A DNA stretch of 64,000 bases from Bacillus sp. X1(2014) (GTDB lineage: Bacteria > Bacillota > Bacilli > Bacillales_B > DSM-18226), in contig NZ_VEED01000021.1 in NCBI RefSeq assembly GCF_007678255.1, forward strand, positions 26,031 to 90,030. Direction: 5' to 3'. This document shows, one piece after another, positions 9,043 to 22,065 of this stretch. Position numbers and translations under genes: made by a program. The number at the start of each line of letters is the position of its first letter. The stretch's first letter is position 1. Below the pieces are notes generated by a model. That model ran no database searches. It saw only the letters and a list, made by a program, of their open reading frames with translations, and was not told the origin of the DNA.

Positions 9043-9933
9043 CTACTCCTTTCGGTTTGTGATTCGGAATTGCAATATTGAGATAACGATCATAATCAAG
9101 GCCATAAGTAATGACATGGCGGCTGCATTCCCTAATTGCCGCTGCTTAAAGGCTTCATCGACAATATTCATTAACAGAACTTTTGTTGAAGTCCCTGGAC
9201 CTCCCCGTGTCATTAAATATGGCTGCCCGTATATATTAAAGGAGGCAATCGTTGATGTAATGACGACAAATAGCATCGTAGGTTTAATACTAGGTAACGT
9301 GATATGCACAAATCGCTGCCAGCGGTTGGCGCCATCAAGAGAACCCGCTTCATATAGTTCTTCAGAAACATCATTTAGTGCATTGATAAAAATAACCATG
9401 TTAAAACCAATCGTCCACCATAATGTCGCAATAGCAAGTGAAATCCAGGCCCACGGCATGTCTGTTAACCATGGAATTAATGGCAGATTCATCTTTTGTA
9501 AATATTGATTAATTAATCCACTGTTTGTATCAAGAATCCATAACCAAATAATTGCTACGACCGAAACAGAAACAGAATAGGGAATAAAGTAAACCGTACG
9601 AAAAAAACCTTTAAATTTACCAGGCAGTGCATTTACTAACAATGCTAAACCTAATCCCACTACAACCAATAAAGGAACACTATATACAACGAATTGGAAG
9701 GTGTTTTTAAGACCCTCGAAAAACAGTTCATTAAGATATGAATTAGAGTCAAAGATTTTTGTATAATTCTTAAATCCTACAAATTCATGGACAGGGTTTA
9801 ATAAATCCCAGTTATGCAAACTTATCCATGCTCCATAGCCAATAGGAATTAAAAGAAAAACAACAAATAACAGCAAGTAAGGGATTACAAAAAGACTTGA
9901 AGTCAATTGGGATTTCCAACTTGTATTTCTCAT
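9043..9933 (-). CDS. Carbohydrate ABC transporter permease (MalF-like, CUT1)
   Basis: Partner inner-membrane permease of the same importer. It has 296 residues, an N-terminal membrane segment followed by five more, and the EAA loop EAGSLDGANRWQRFVHITLP. The motif GGPGTSTKVLLMNIV, typical of MalF/UgpA-like permeases, lies near residue 235. It sits between the binding-protein gene, from which it is separated by 83 bases holding a hairpin, and the second permease 6 bases downstream. Confidence 0.9.
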   Translation of the reverse strand: MRNTSWKSQLTSSLFVIPYLLLFVVFLLIPIGYGAWISLHNWDLLNPVHEFVGFKNYTKIFDSNSYLNELFFEGLKNTFQFVVYSVPLLVVVGLGLALLVNALPGKFKGFFRTVYFIPYSVSVSVVAIIWLWILDTNSGLINQYLQKMNLPLIPWLTDMPWAWISLAIATLWWTIGFNMVIFINALNDVSEELYEAGSLDGANRWQRFVHITLPSIKPTMLFVVITSTIASFNIYGQPYLMTRGGPGTSTKVLLMNIVDEAFKQRQLGNAAAMSLLMALIMIVISILQFRITNRKE

Positions 9934-9975
9934 TTACCTTCCTCCTTTCTATTACCTACTAGTGGAAAAACAAGA

Positions 9976-10001
9976 GACGAACAGGTATTCAACCTACCGT
10001 C
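9976..10001 (-). promoter_or_regulatory. Intercistronic hairpin between binding-protein and permease genes
   Basis: GACG..AGG / CCT..CGTC imperfect inverted repeat with TTGTTTTT downstream on the minus strand, directly after the binding-protein gene. Such hairpins commonly stabilise the upstream mRNA or partly terminate, so that the binding protein outnumbers the permeases; this role is inferred. Confidence 0.45.
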
Positions 10002-10016
10002 CGCCTCCTTTAATGA

Positions 10017-11288
10017 TTACTTATTCATTACTTGTTCTGCCTTTTTATTCGCATCATCTAATGCTTTTTGCGGATCCTTCTTGCCTAGAAGAGCAAGGTT
10101 AACTTCAGCCCATAGTGGGTCAGACAATTGACCCCAGTTGGCAACGACAGGAGCAAACTTAGCATATTCAAATTCTGAAGCTACGATCGGCTGTTGCTTC
10201 ATACTTTTAAATTCTTCACTTTGTTCATAAATTGCTTTTGAAGCTGGTGCTTGTCCTGATTTTGCCCACTCCATTGTGTTTCCAGCAACATATTTTAAGA
10301 AATCAGTAATACCATCTATTTTTTTAGAATCTGTTACAGTAGCAGGAATCACGAAATTATGTCCATTCGCATAAACCGCTTGTTGTTTAGTGCCTAATTG
10401 TGGTACAGGAGCAACACCATAGTTTATTCCAGCCTTATCCCACTGCTCCATCATCCACGGGCCATTTAGGTGCATCGCGTTTTTACCTTGTAAGAATAAT
10501 GTTACTTCACCATCTTGTTGAACATTTTCAGGAGAAACCTTTTCTTTTTGAATTAAATCACGATAGAATGTTAGCGCTTCAACAGCTTCTGGGCTATTGT
10601 AGTTTGGCTTACCATCCTTCATTAATTCTCCGCCATTTTGGAATAATAGAGTTGGGAAAATGAATTGGTTTGGCCATAGAGTTGGTACAACAAAACCATA
10701 TTGATTCTTACTAGAATCTGTTAGTTTCTTTGCAGCTGCTAAGAACTCTTCACGATTTGTCGGCGCCTTTTCTGGATCTAAACCAGCTGCTTTAAATAAA
10801 TCTTTATTATAGTACATTACTAATGGATGAATATCTAAAGGAATGGTATAGTGCTTACCACCAATATCGCCAGCCTTCCAAGCAGTTTCAGCATAATCTT
10901 CCGCTTTAACACCTGCTTTTTCGACTGTATCAGTTAAATCTTTTAATAAATTCTTATCTGCATAATTTTTTAGCTGATCAGTATGCATGATTAATACATC
11001 TGGAGCATTTTTTTGACCTGAAAAGGCAAGGTCAACAGTTTTATAATAGTCAGACTGCGGCACAATTTGGAAATCAACTTGATACTTAGATTGTGATTTA
11101 TTGTAGTTTTCAACAATCGTCTTCATACGTGGACCATCCGCACCAGAGAAAGGTGCCCAATAAGTAATTTTTTCCCCTTTTCCGCCTTCTGAATTATCTT
11201 TGTCCTTCGCACTTGAACATCCTGCTAAAGATCCGAGTGCTATAGCAGCAGTTAAAGCTATACCAAGCCATTTCTTTTTCTTAACCAT
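10017..11288 (-). CDS. Sugar-binding lipoprotein of ABC importer (extracellular solute-binding family 1)
   Basis: Captures an oligosaccharide outside the cell and delivers it to the permeases encoded downstream. A lipoprotein signal peptide of about 25 residues ends in the lipobox LAGC, followed by a low-complexity linker (SSAKDKDNSEGG) and a MalE-type body with GKNAMHLNGPWMMEQW, a usual family 1 signature. Length 423 is typical. Expression probably starts from the sigma-A promoter at 11399-11427, whose spacer contains a cre site, so the importer should be catabolite-repressed. A galactoside ligand is inferred from the neighbouring hydrolases. Confidence 0.92.
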   Translation of the reverse strand: MVKKKKWLGIALTAAIALGSLAGCSSAKDKDNSEGGKGEKITYWAPFSGADGPRMKTIVENYNKSQSKYQVDFQIVPQSDYYKTVDLAFSGQKNAPDVLIMHTDQLKNYADKNLLKDLTDTVEKAGVKAEDYAETAWKAGDIGGKHYTIPLDIHPLVMYYNKDLFKAAGLDPEKAPTNREEFLAAAKKLTDSSKNQYGFVVPTLWPNQFIFPTLLFQNGGELMKDGKPNYNSPEAVEALTFYRDLIQKEKVSPENVQQDGEVTLFLQGKNAMHLNGPWMMEQWDKAGINYGVAPVPQLGTKQQAVYANGHNFVIPATVTDSKKIDGITDFLKYVAGNTMEWAKSGQAPASKAIYEQSEEFKSMKQQPIVASEFEYAKFAPVVANWGQLSDPLWAEVNLALLGKKDPQKALDDANKKAEQVMNK

Positions 11289-11398
11289 TTTTATCCCCCT
11301 TAGTTAGGTAAAAATTTTTGGTTACTTCTAGGATGAGGAAATATTTACAAATTATGTGCTCCTCATTAGTTAATTAAATTAATTTACTTTCTGGTATT

Positions 11399-11427
11399 AT
11401 CATAATATTGTAAGCGCTTTTTGTCAA
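11399..11427 (-). promoter_or_regulatory. Sigma-A promoter with embedded cre (CcpA) site
   Basis: On the minus strand TTGACA (11422-11427) and TATGAT (11399-11404) are separated by exactly 17 bases. The spacer and the edge of the -35 box hold TGTAAGCGCTTTTT (plus strand, 11409-11422), close to the cre consensus TGWAANCGNTNWCA. CcpA bound there would block RNA polymerase. It drives the binding-protein gene about 110 bases downstream. Confidence 0.8.
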
Positions 11428-11472
11428 ATACATATTTTTTAAGATTTTAATTTTGTGTATAAAAATAAAAAT

Positions 11473-11494
11473 GACCCCGGTACAGTCCGAGGCC
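11473..11494 (-). terminator. Terminator after alpha-galactosidase gene
   Basis: The minus strand forms GGCCTCGG-ACTGTA-CCGGGGTC (two G-U pairs) followed by ATTTTTATTTTTA. It closes the upstream two-component/lac unit before the second importer's own promoter. Confidence 0.8.
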
Positions 11495-11510
11495 ATCTTT
11501 CATTATTATG

Positions 11511-13754
11511 TTAATTTAATTTATCCTCTATACTTCTTATATAAAAGACATGTGATTGGAAGTCTCCCCCACGTTCAAAACTCCCGCCATTGACACCATT
11601 AAACTCCGTGGGAAGCTGCAATCCAACCGTCATTAGTTCATCACCATAAAAGCAGCGCTCACAGCCAGCCACCTTGTAGTTTTTTGACTCATCTAATCCA
11701 CTGAGCCGCAGCAATTGCTGTTTCTTAGGATTCGGAGTTGCTAATACTTTATACCAGCCAACCAATGCCTCCGACTGGTCTTGGCTTACCACCATCCAAG
11801 CCGTTTCGTTATTTGAAAATGGATTCAACAAGCGATAGAATTGACCATCACGAATTAACTCTCGATGAGTTTTATAAAAAGCAACCTGCTGTTTAATTTC
11901 CTTACGTTCTTCTTCGGTCATTTTGAGTGGGTCCAATTCATATCCAAATGTTCCAAAGTAAGCAGTGTTTGCCCTTGTTTGTAATGGTGTGGACCGTAAT
12001 GTCTGGTGATTCGGAACAGCCGAAACATGAGATCCCATACTATAAACCGGATATGCAAAGGACGTGCCATACTGGATTTTAAGTCTTTCAATCGCATCTG
12101 TATCATCACTCGTCCAAGCCTGCGGTGCATAATACAACATCCCGGGGTCAAACCGTCCGCCCCCGCCCGCACACGATTCAAACAACACATGTGGGAATTC
12201 ACTTGTTAATCGGTCATAGAGATTATAAACTCCTAAAATATAGCGGTGGAAAAACTCGCCTTGCTGATGAACAGCTAGTTTATTCGAAAATGCTTCGGTA
12301 ATGTTTCGATTCATGTCCCATTTAATATAGGCTAGGTTTGTTTGTTTAATAATAGCTGACATTTTATCATACAAATAATCCACGATTTCCTGTCTTGAAA
12401 AATCTAAAACCAGCTGATTACGCCCCAAAGTATAGTGCTGACCTGGGATACCTACTGCCCAATCTGGATGCTCGTTAAATAATTCACTATTCGGACTGAT
12501 CATTTCCGGCTCAAACCAAAGCCCAAATTTCATCCCAGTCTCGGTAATTTTCTTGGCCAGACTATCCAAACCATTCGGAAGCTTATTTAAGTCTACGTGC
12601 CAATCACCAAGTGAGGAGGTATCATCATTTCGTTTGCCAAACCAGCCATCATCAAGGACAAACAACTCAATTCCGAGTTCACTTGCTGATTTTGCAATCT
12701 TCACAAGTTTTTCTTCATCGAAATCAAAGTAGGTTGCCTCCCAGTTATTAATTAGAATCGGGCGCACGGCCTTCCTCCATTGACTTTGAATCAAATGCTC
12801 ACGGTATAAAGCATGAAAAGCATGACTCATCCCATTTACACCCTTATCGGAATACACCATTACCACTTCCGGGGTTTGAAATGATGCTTGCGGCTCTAAA
12901 TTCCACTTAAATCCGAATGGATGAATCCCAACCGTAAGTCTTGCCATATCGTAGTGGTCGACTTCTACTTGTATCAAGAAATTACTGCTATAGATAAAAT
13001 TAAAGCCATATACTTCACCAGTATGCTCCGTCGCCTCAGGACGCCTTAGTGCCAAGAATGGATTATGGTGGTGAGAACTGGCCCCGCGCAGGCTGGAAAT
13101 AGACTGAATGCCTGTTTCGAGCCTTCTTTCCTTTACATGCCTCTCCCGTGACCATGTCCCGGCTAAATGGGTGAATACAAAATCTTTATCCGGAAGGTCG
13201 AGCGATGCTCCCATGAATCGATCTATAACCAGTTCTTCAGAACCCGCATTTCTTAACGAAGCACTTCTCGTGATGACAGATTTATCATGGAAAATTGTAT
13301 AATTTAACTGCAATTCCGCTTGCAAGAACTCATCTTTTAAGAGGATTTGAAGTGTACTTGCATCATGATTGTCCTCTGTATAAGTGGCTGGGAGACCTTC
13401 AAGACGAGGTTTTCCTTCTAGAATCTGATACGATTCATATGTAAAGTTTGGAATATGACTTGCTGTGGATTTACTAACACTGATTGCTGGTTCGCGAAAA
13501 TCTGAATTTCCGTAGGCAGGGAATTCTTGACGCAACGTCTCTAATCCAAATGCTGGATCGTCAGCATATACATGCGTAGTTGCTCCTGTCGGGACATCAT
13601 ACGTTTGCAAATGGGAAAAATCGTCTCTGTGTCGTAACGCCTTTCCGTAATATAGATGGCCGAGTTGCCCATTTTTCATAACGTGAAAAATATAACTTAC
13701 TTGGCCATTTGTTAAATGAAACTGCCTTTCCTTTTGATTCACTTGAATAAGCAT
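11511..13754 (-). CDS. Alpha-galactosidase, glycoside hydrolase family 36
   Basis: Hydrolyses terminal alpha-1,6-galactose from melibiose, raffinose or stachyose in the cytoplasm; no signal peptide is present. GH36 motifs are intact: LFVLDDGWFGKRNDD, the nucleophile Asp480 in YIKWDMNRN, SCAGGGGRFD, and the acid/base region WTSDDTDAIER near residues 547-557. The 747 residues match the large bacterial GH36 group I. I start at the ATG preceded by AAGGAG with 6 bases spacing; an ATG 18 bases upstream (13772) has only a weaker site. It follows lacZ with a hairpin-bearing gap, and ends at its own terminator. Confidence 0.94.
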   Translation of the reverse strand: MLIQVNQKERQFHLTNGQVSYIFHVMKNGQLGHLYYGKALRHRDDFSHLQTYDVPTGATTHVYADDPAFGLETLRQEFPAYGNSDFREPAISVSKSTASHIPNFTYESYQILEGKPRLEGLPATYTEDNHDASTLQILLKDEFLQAELQLNYTIFHDKSVITRSASLRNAGSEELVIDRFMGASLDLPDKDFVFTHLAGTWSRERHVKERRLETGIQSISSLRGASSHHHNPFLALRRPEATEHTGEVYGFNFIYSSNFLIQVEVDHYDMARLTVGIHPFGFKWNLEPQASFQTPEVVMVYSDKGVNGMSHAFHALYREHLIQSQWRKAVRPILINNWEATYFDFDEEKLVKIAKSASELGIELFVLDDGWFGKRNDDTSSLGDWHVDLNKLPNGLDSLAKKITETGMKFGLWFEPEMISPNSELFNEHPDWAVGIPGQHYTLGRNQLVLDFSRQEIVDYLYDKMSAIIKQTNLAYIKWDMNRNITEAFSNKLAVHQQGEFFHRYILGVYNLYDRLTSEFPHVLFESCAGGGGRFDPGMLYYAPQAWTSDDTDAIERLKIQYGTSFAYPVYSMGSHVSAVPNHQTLRSTPLQTRANTAYFGTFGYELDPLKMTEEERKEIKQQVAFYKTHRELIRDGQFYRLLNPFSNNETAWMVVSQDQSEALVGWYKVLATPNPKKQQLLRLSGLDESKNYKVAGCERCFYGDELMTVGLQLPTEFNGVNGGSFERGGDFQSHVFYIRSIEDKLN

Positions 13755-13793
13755 CGCTTTCTCCTTCACCATTTTGACTTCTTTTCTAATATT

Positions 13794-13828
13794 AAGGGAA
13801 AGAGCTGTAAACCCAGACTCTTTCCCTT
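13794..13828 (-). promoter_or_regulatory. Perfect 11-bp hairpin in the lacZ--alpha-galactosidase gap
   Basis: AAGGGAAAGAG / CTCTTTCCCTT perfect inverted repeat with a 13-base loop. On the minus strand it is followed by AATATTAG, not a T-run, so an mRNA-stability or processing element or partial terminator is likelier than a full terminator. Confidence 0.5.
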
Positions 13829-13848
13829 GTAAGTGCTAAATATATTGA

Positions 13849-17738
<3,890 letters not shown>

Positions 17739-17746
<8 letters not shown>

Positions 17747-18668
17747 TATTATCACCTGCCGCTTTAAACTGAATGATCGAAAAGATGACAATCATAATTA
17801 CGATTGCATATGAGACAGTAGCTGCATACCCAAAGTCCGGGGTATATTTAAACGATAAATTATAGATATACTGAGAAATGGTCATTGTCGCATTACCCGG
17901 TCCTCCCTTGGTAATATTCATGACCTCGTCAAATAACTGTAGTGTACCAATTGTTGAAGTAATTGATGTAAATAGAATAATCGGCTTCAACATTGGGATC
18001 GTTATTTTGAAAAATTGTTGAACTGGAGAAGCCCCATCAATTCTAGCTGCTTCATAGATTGACTCATCGACGTTTTGAAGAGCAGATAGATAGAAGATCA
18101 TGTTGTAACCTGTCCATCGCCAAGTGATCGCCACAATGATGGCAATTTTCGCCCAAAAAGGATCGGTAAGCCATTGAATCGGTTCCGAAATGAGTGCAAT
18201 CTTCATTAACATCATATTAATTATTCCATCTTGACCAAACAAATATTTGAAGATGACGGAATAGGCAACTAATGAGGTTACGCACGGTAAGAAGATGGCT
18301 GTTCGGAAAAAGCCCTTAAACTTTAACGTTTTATTATTAAGTAGAACAGAAAGAAATAAAGCCAGTAAGATCATAACCGGTACTTGAATGATTAGATAAA
18401 TGACTGTATTTTTTACCGTGGTTAGGAATGTTGGGTCTTTAAATAACCGCGTATAATTATCGATACCTGTAAAGGTTAGATTTGCACCAACTCCTGTTTG
18501 AAAAGATAAAATAAGAGCCTGAATCATTGGGTAGAAGTAAAATAAAAAGATCATTACGGCAGCGATAATAACAAAGGACCAGCCAATGATATTATTTTTC
18601 AGCCGAATTTTGCGACCGGAATTTGATTTTGGAAGGGCTTGAGTGTGGCTTTCTTTCGCTGATATCAA
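17739..18668 (-). CDS. Carbohydrate ABC transporter permease (MalF-like, CUT1)
   Basis: First permease gene of the lacZ-linked importer, 309 residues. A cytoplasmic N-terminal tail rich in basic residues precedes the first membrane segment; the EAA loop is EAARIDGASPVQQFFKITIP, and the GGPGNATMTISQYIY segment is usual for MalF-type partners. The start is TTG, with AAGGAG ten bases upstream. It is separated from the binding-protein gene by 158 bases holding a long hairpin, and overlaps the next permease by 8 bases. Confidence 0.9.
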
Positions 18669-18710
18669 TTTTAGTCAACTCCTTACGTAGTAAGTTCAAG
18701 AAAAGAAAAC

Positions 18711-18781
18711 GCCTCAGAAAGTCGCCTGATACATCAGTTAGCTCCAATACAAGAATGGCAGAGCCGGCGAATTTCTAAGGC
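18711..18781. promoter_or_regulatory. Long intercistronic hairpin between binding-protein and permease genes
   Basis: Arms of 16 bases at 18711-18726 and 18766-18781 pair with two mismatches, and a nested CTGAT/ATCAG hairpin starts at the inner edge. The structure lies between the binding-protein stop and the permease start and likely sets the ratio of the two products by mRNA protection or attenuation; the role is inferred. Confidence 0.6.
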
Positions 18782-18826
18782 AAAATCTCTTTAAATCTAA
18801 GATTTGTTACTTTCTAGCTTGTTTTG

Positions 18827-20113
18827 TTATTTAATTTGTTCTTCTGCTTGCTTTTGGGCATCTTCTAATACTTTATCTAAATCTTTACCTTTTAGGTAAT
18901 CCTGCATGCCAACCGCTAAAATGTCTTCAATTGCATATGTGTGCATACCATAGTTAACTTGAGGAATTTTCTCTGTCCAAGCAGCAAAGTCAGAAACGAC
19001 TTTTTGTCCACCGAAGAAATCATCTGCAGCTTTATAAGCTTCTCCTTCTGCAGCAGGCTTATAAGTCCCAATCGCTCCCATTTCTTTATTCAAAGTCTGA
19101 TAAAAATCAGCATTAGAACCAAATGTTTTCCCTAAGAAGTCCGCAGCTTTTTCTTTACCATCGATGTTTAACACGTACCAAGAGCTTCCGCCTAAGTTAG
19201 AAGCGTTCACTGAATTTGCAATTCCAGATTGTTTTGGCATTGGAAGAACCGCCCATTTGCCTGCTTGTGATGCTTCTGCCTTGATTGATGGAGTAATCCA
19301 GTTACCAGTTGGAACAGTTGCAACGTCGCCGCTGTTGAATCCTGCTACGAATTGACCCCAGTCAGAGACAGGTTTTACTAAATCTGCGTCTAAAATAGCT
19401 TTATATGTTTGGAATGCTTCCTTTAAAGCAGCGTTGCCTGCTAAGTCAGGTGTAACGCCGTCGTTCTTTAAGTACCAAGCACCGCTCGTTTGAATCATCA
19501 TACGAATAAGACCAAGGTCTTTTGGATCCTGAGTAAGCATTGCTTTACCAGTTGCTTCTTTAACCTTTTTACCTACTTCAATGTACTTATTCCAGTCCAT
19601 GTTTTGTAAGTCTGCAACTTTGTATCCCGCTTTTTCTAAATAGTCAGTTCTTACGTATAATCCTGTAACACCAGTATCGAATGGAAGGCCGTAGTTTTTG
19701 CCGTCCAAGCTAGTAGGAGCAATTTTATACTGTGCGAAATCGTCCGCATTAAATGAACCTGTTAACTCATGGAACATATCTGGATACGCTTTAAGGAAGC
19801 TTTGCGCACGATAGTCTTCAATCAAGACAATATTCGGCAGTCCTTTTGTTGTCCCAGAACTTAAGCTGGTATTAAGCTTTTGAATAATGTCATCTTGTGC
19901 GTGTTCTACTACTTTAATGTTTACATCTGGGTTCTCAGTCTTATAAGCATCTTTTGCTATATTCATCGCTTTAATGTTGAAATTTGGGTCCCATGCCCAA
20001 ACGGTTACTTCATTTGTTTCTTTGCCTTTGTCGGAAGTCTCATTTTTTGATCCCGAGGAACAGGCAGTTAGCATCAATATACTAACTAAAAAGAGTGCTA
20101 GTACTTTTTTCAT
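18827..20113 (-). CDS. Sugar-binding lipoprotein of ABC importer (lacZ-linked)
   Basis: Extracellular solute-binding protein of family 1 for the importer next to lacZ and the alpha-galactosidase. The signal peptide ends in the lipobox LTAC at residue 18, followed by a Ser/Gly/Lys-rich linker. The 428-residue body shows FVAGFNSGDVATVPTGNW, typical of this family. It lies directly after the YesM/YesN-type kinase and regulator genes on the same strand, so induction by that pair is likely. A cre-like site at 20139-20152 lies just before the gene. Confidence 0.92.
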   Translation of the reverse strand: MKKVLALFLVSILMLTACSSGSKNETSDKGKETNEVTVWAWDPNFNIKAMNIAKDAYKTENPDVNIKVVEHAQDDIIQKLNTSLSSGTTKGLPNIVLIEDYRAQSFLKAYPDMFHELTGSFNADDFAQYKIAPTSLDGKNYGLPFDTGVTGLYVRTDYLEKAGYKVADLQNMDWNKYIEVGKKVKEATGKAMLTQDPKDLGLIRMMIQTSGAWYLKNDGVTPDLAGNAALKEAFQTYKAILDADLVKPVSDWGQFVAGFNSGDVATVPTGNWITPSIKAEASQAGKWAVLPMPKQSGIANSVNASNLGGSSWYVLNIDGKEKAADFLGKTFGSNADFYQTLNKEMGAIGTYKPAAEGEAYKAADDFFGGQKVVSDFAAWTEKIPQVNYGMHTYAIEDILAVGMQDYLKGKDLDKVLEDAQKQAEEQIK

Positions 20114-20138
20114 TGATATTCCCCCAACATTCTATTAT

Positions 20139-20152
20139 TGTAAGCGTTATCT
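20139..20152. promoter_or_regulatory. cre-like CcpA site before the binding-protein gene
   Basis: TGTAAGCGTTATCT matches TGWAANCGNTNWCA except for the last base. It lies 26-39 bases upstream of the start codon, where CcpA would act as a roadblock or promoter repressor. I could not fix a -35/-10 pair. Confidence 0.6.
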
Positions 20153-20288
20153 AACCTACACATATTATGTTATCACCTGTTCGAACCTTTTCGTTAGGAC
20201 GATATTTTTATTGGATGGTAATATCTTTGTAACATGAACACGCTTCCAAAGGATTCATTTGGACTATTTTTAGATATTATGACTATTT

Positions 20289-22052
20289 TTACTTTATTGA
20301 AATCGGAAGCTCTAGTCGAACCTTCGTCCCTTCACCTAACTCACTGGTAATCGTAACGCCAAACGGTTCCCCGTAAATCAGCTGAATCCGCTCATGAACA
20401 TTCCGGACGCCAATTCCGGAAAACATTTGTTGTTTCCGCTTTGTATTTGGGAGTTTATGTTCAGAAGAGACCTCCATACCATCTCCATTATCAACAACTT
20501 CACAGATTAATGTATGTTCCTCCTTCCAAACAAGAACATTGATGTACCCGCCCGGCTTATGGTTGAAGCCGTGGAAGAATGAATTTTCCATAAAGGGCTG
20601 TAAAATCAGCTTTGGTACATGGTACTCTATACAATCTGGCGCGATAAAATAGTTCACCTTAATCCGATTCCCGTACCGTTTTTGGTTTATAAGGACGTAG
20701 TTTTTTAAATTATCCACTTCTTGGCCAATCGTGTTCGTCTCACTGACATTGCCAATAGTATTTTGAAGCAAGGAGATCAACGCATTAATAGTTGCTTCGG
20801 TTTCTTCTTTACTACCTTGCTGCACCATGAACTTTATAGAAGTAAGTGTATTGTACAAAAAATGTGGATTGATTTGCTGCTGCAATGCTGCTAATTCTGC
20901 ATTACGCTTCTGCTTTTGGGATTCCACCAGCTGGTCGACATACAAATGAAGTTCATCAAGCATGGAATTAAAGGCATTGCCAATTTTCATGGTTTCATAG
21001 GTACCGCTTGCAGAAACATATTGGTGGAATTCATGTTTTGAGGCATCTTCAATCTGCTTCACCAGACTTGATAATGAATTGGTCAATCTCCTTGTGGCGA
21101 GCAAGACAATGATAAGTGCCACAAAGACGATTCCCATGGAGATCAGCACAATATCTGTTTTATCAATTAGGTCTCCGACTGCTCTTTGCTTGTCAATGAT
21201 ATTAAACAAGTACATATCAAAAGATGGAAGATACTCCATCGAGATAATTTGATCCTTTCCCATAAAGGTATCGATAATATAACGGTCTGAACTCTTTTCA
21301 ATTTTAGCTGCATAGCTAAGTAAGCCCTTTGGTGCTTGTCCAATGAGCTTTGACTGATTACTAGAAACAATGACCCCCTGCTTATCTACAACAAACACAT
21401 TATTTCCAGGGCCTGTGTAGCTTGTGAAGAATTTTCTAAATTCACGTTCATCAAACGCAAAAAACATTGAACCATAAACCGTACCGTTGATTCGTTCCAT
21501 TAGCACCTTTGATGCGACAATGAACTGGCGATTCGTTCCATCATTTCGCTTGTCCAATTGGTATATCAGTTTCTTCGGCTGCTTAAACGTATTACTAGTA
21601 AGGGCACTAGTCCTTAACTCTTCTTCTGTAATTGGCCAGTACGTACGATCCGTTGCAAAGCTGAACCCGTTTCGTCCCATAACAAAAATGCTTTCCTCAT
21701 AGGCATCTAAATTAGTTTCGATCCGCTTTAACTGTTGACCCGTATTAAAATAGGCACTTAGTTTCTCTTTATTGCTGAATTGCTCCGACTTAAGAATCCT
21801 TTTAATCGTAGTGCTTTGAAGGAGATTGTTCGATGCAAGAACGACTGAATAGTTAAAGGATTCGAAGCTCTCCTTTACCTGACTCATTACTTTTGAGTTA
21901 GTCACGCTAAACTTTTTAATAAAAAATTGCTCCGACATCCGAATCGTTGTCCATGTAATCGTGATCGACACTGTAATAATCATTAAAACCGTAATGAAAA
22001 ACATAACGATAAATAATCCGTTATGTTTAAAACGTTCGGGAATAAATCTCAT
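20289..22052 (-). CDS. Sensor histidine kinase, YesM-type
   Basis: Membrane sensor of the two-component pair that probably induces the adjacent galactoside importer. The 587 residues read: TM1 about 13-35, a large extracellular Cache-like domain to about 290, TM2 about 293-315, a HAMP linker, a His_kinase domain with His397 in QQINPHFLYN, and an HATPase_c domain with DNGDGME and GIGVRNVHERI. This is the domain order of YesM-family kinases, which usually sit next to sugar ABC importers lacking an ATPase. It follows the regulator gene by 13 bases. The signal, perhaps a sugar-loaded binding protein, is inferred. Confidence 0.92.
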   Translation of the reverse strand: MRFIPERFKHNGLFIVMFFITVLMIITVSITITWTTIRMSEQFFIKKFSVTNSKVMSQVKESFESFNYSVVLASNNLLQSTTIKRILKSEQFSNKEKLSAYFNTGQQLKRIETNLDAYEESIFVMGRNGFSFATDRTYWPITEEELRTSALTSNTFKQPKKLIYQLDKRNDGTNRQFIVASKVLMERINGTVYGSMFFAFDEREFRKFFTSYTGPGNNVFVVDKQGVIVSSNQSKLIGQAPKGLLSYAAKIEKSSDRYIIDTFMGKDQIISMEYLPSFDMYLFNIIDKQRAVGDLIDKTDIVLISMGIVFVALIIVLLATRRLTNSLSSLVKQIEDASKHEFHQYVSASGTYETMKIGNAFNSMLDELHLYVDQLVESQKQKRNAELAALQQQINPHFLYNTLTSIKFMVQQGSKEETEATINALISLLQNTIGNVSETNTIGQEVDNLKNYVLINQKRYGNRIKVNYFIAPDCIEYHVPKLILQPFMENSFFHGFNHKPGGYINVLVWKEEHTLICEVVDNGDGMEVSSEHKLPNTKRKQQMFSGIGVRNVHERIQLIYGEPFGVTITSELGEGTKVRLELPISIK

Positions 22053-22065
22053 AATTCACCATCTC

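Noticed and set aside
9008..9508. 166-codon plus-strand open frame
   Set aside because: Lies wholly antisense to a well-supported sugar permease gene and has no ribosome site or family resemblance.
20114..20288. Full sigma-A promoter for the lacZ-linked binding protein
   Set aside because: The cre-like site is clear but I could not pair a credible -35 and -10 box.
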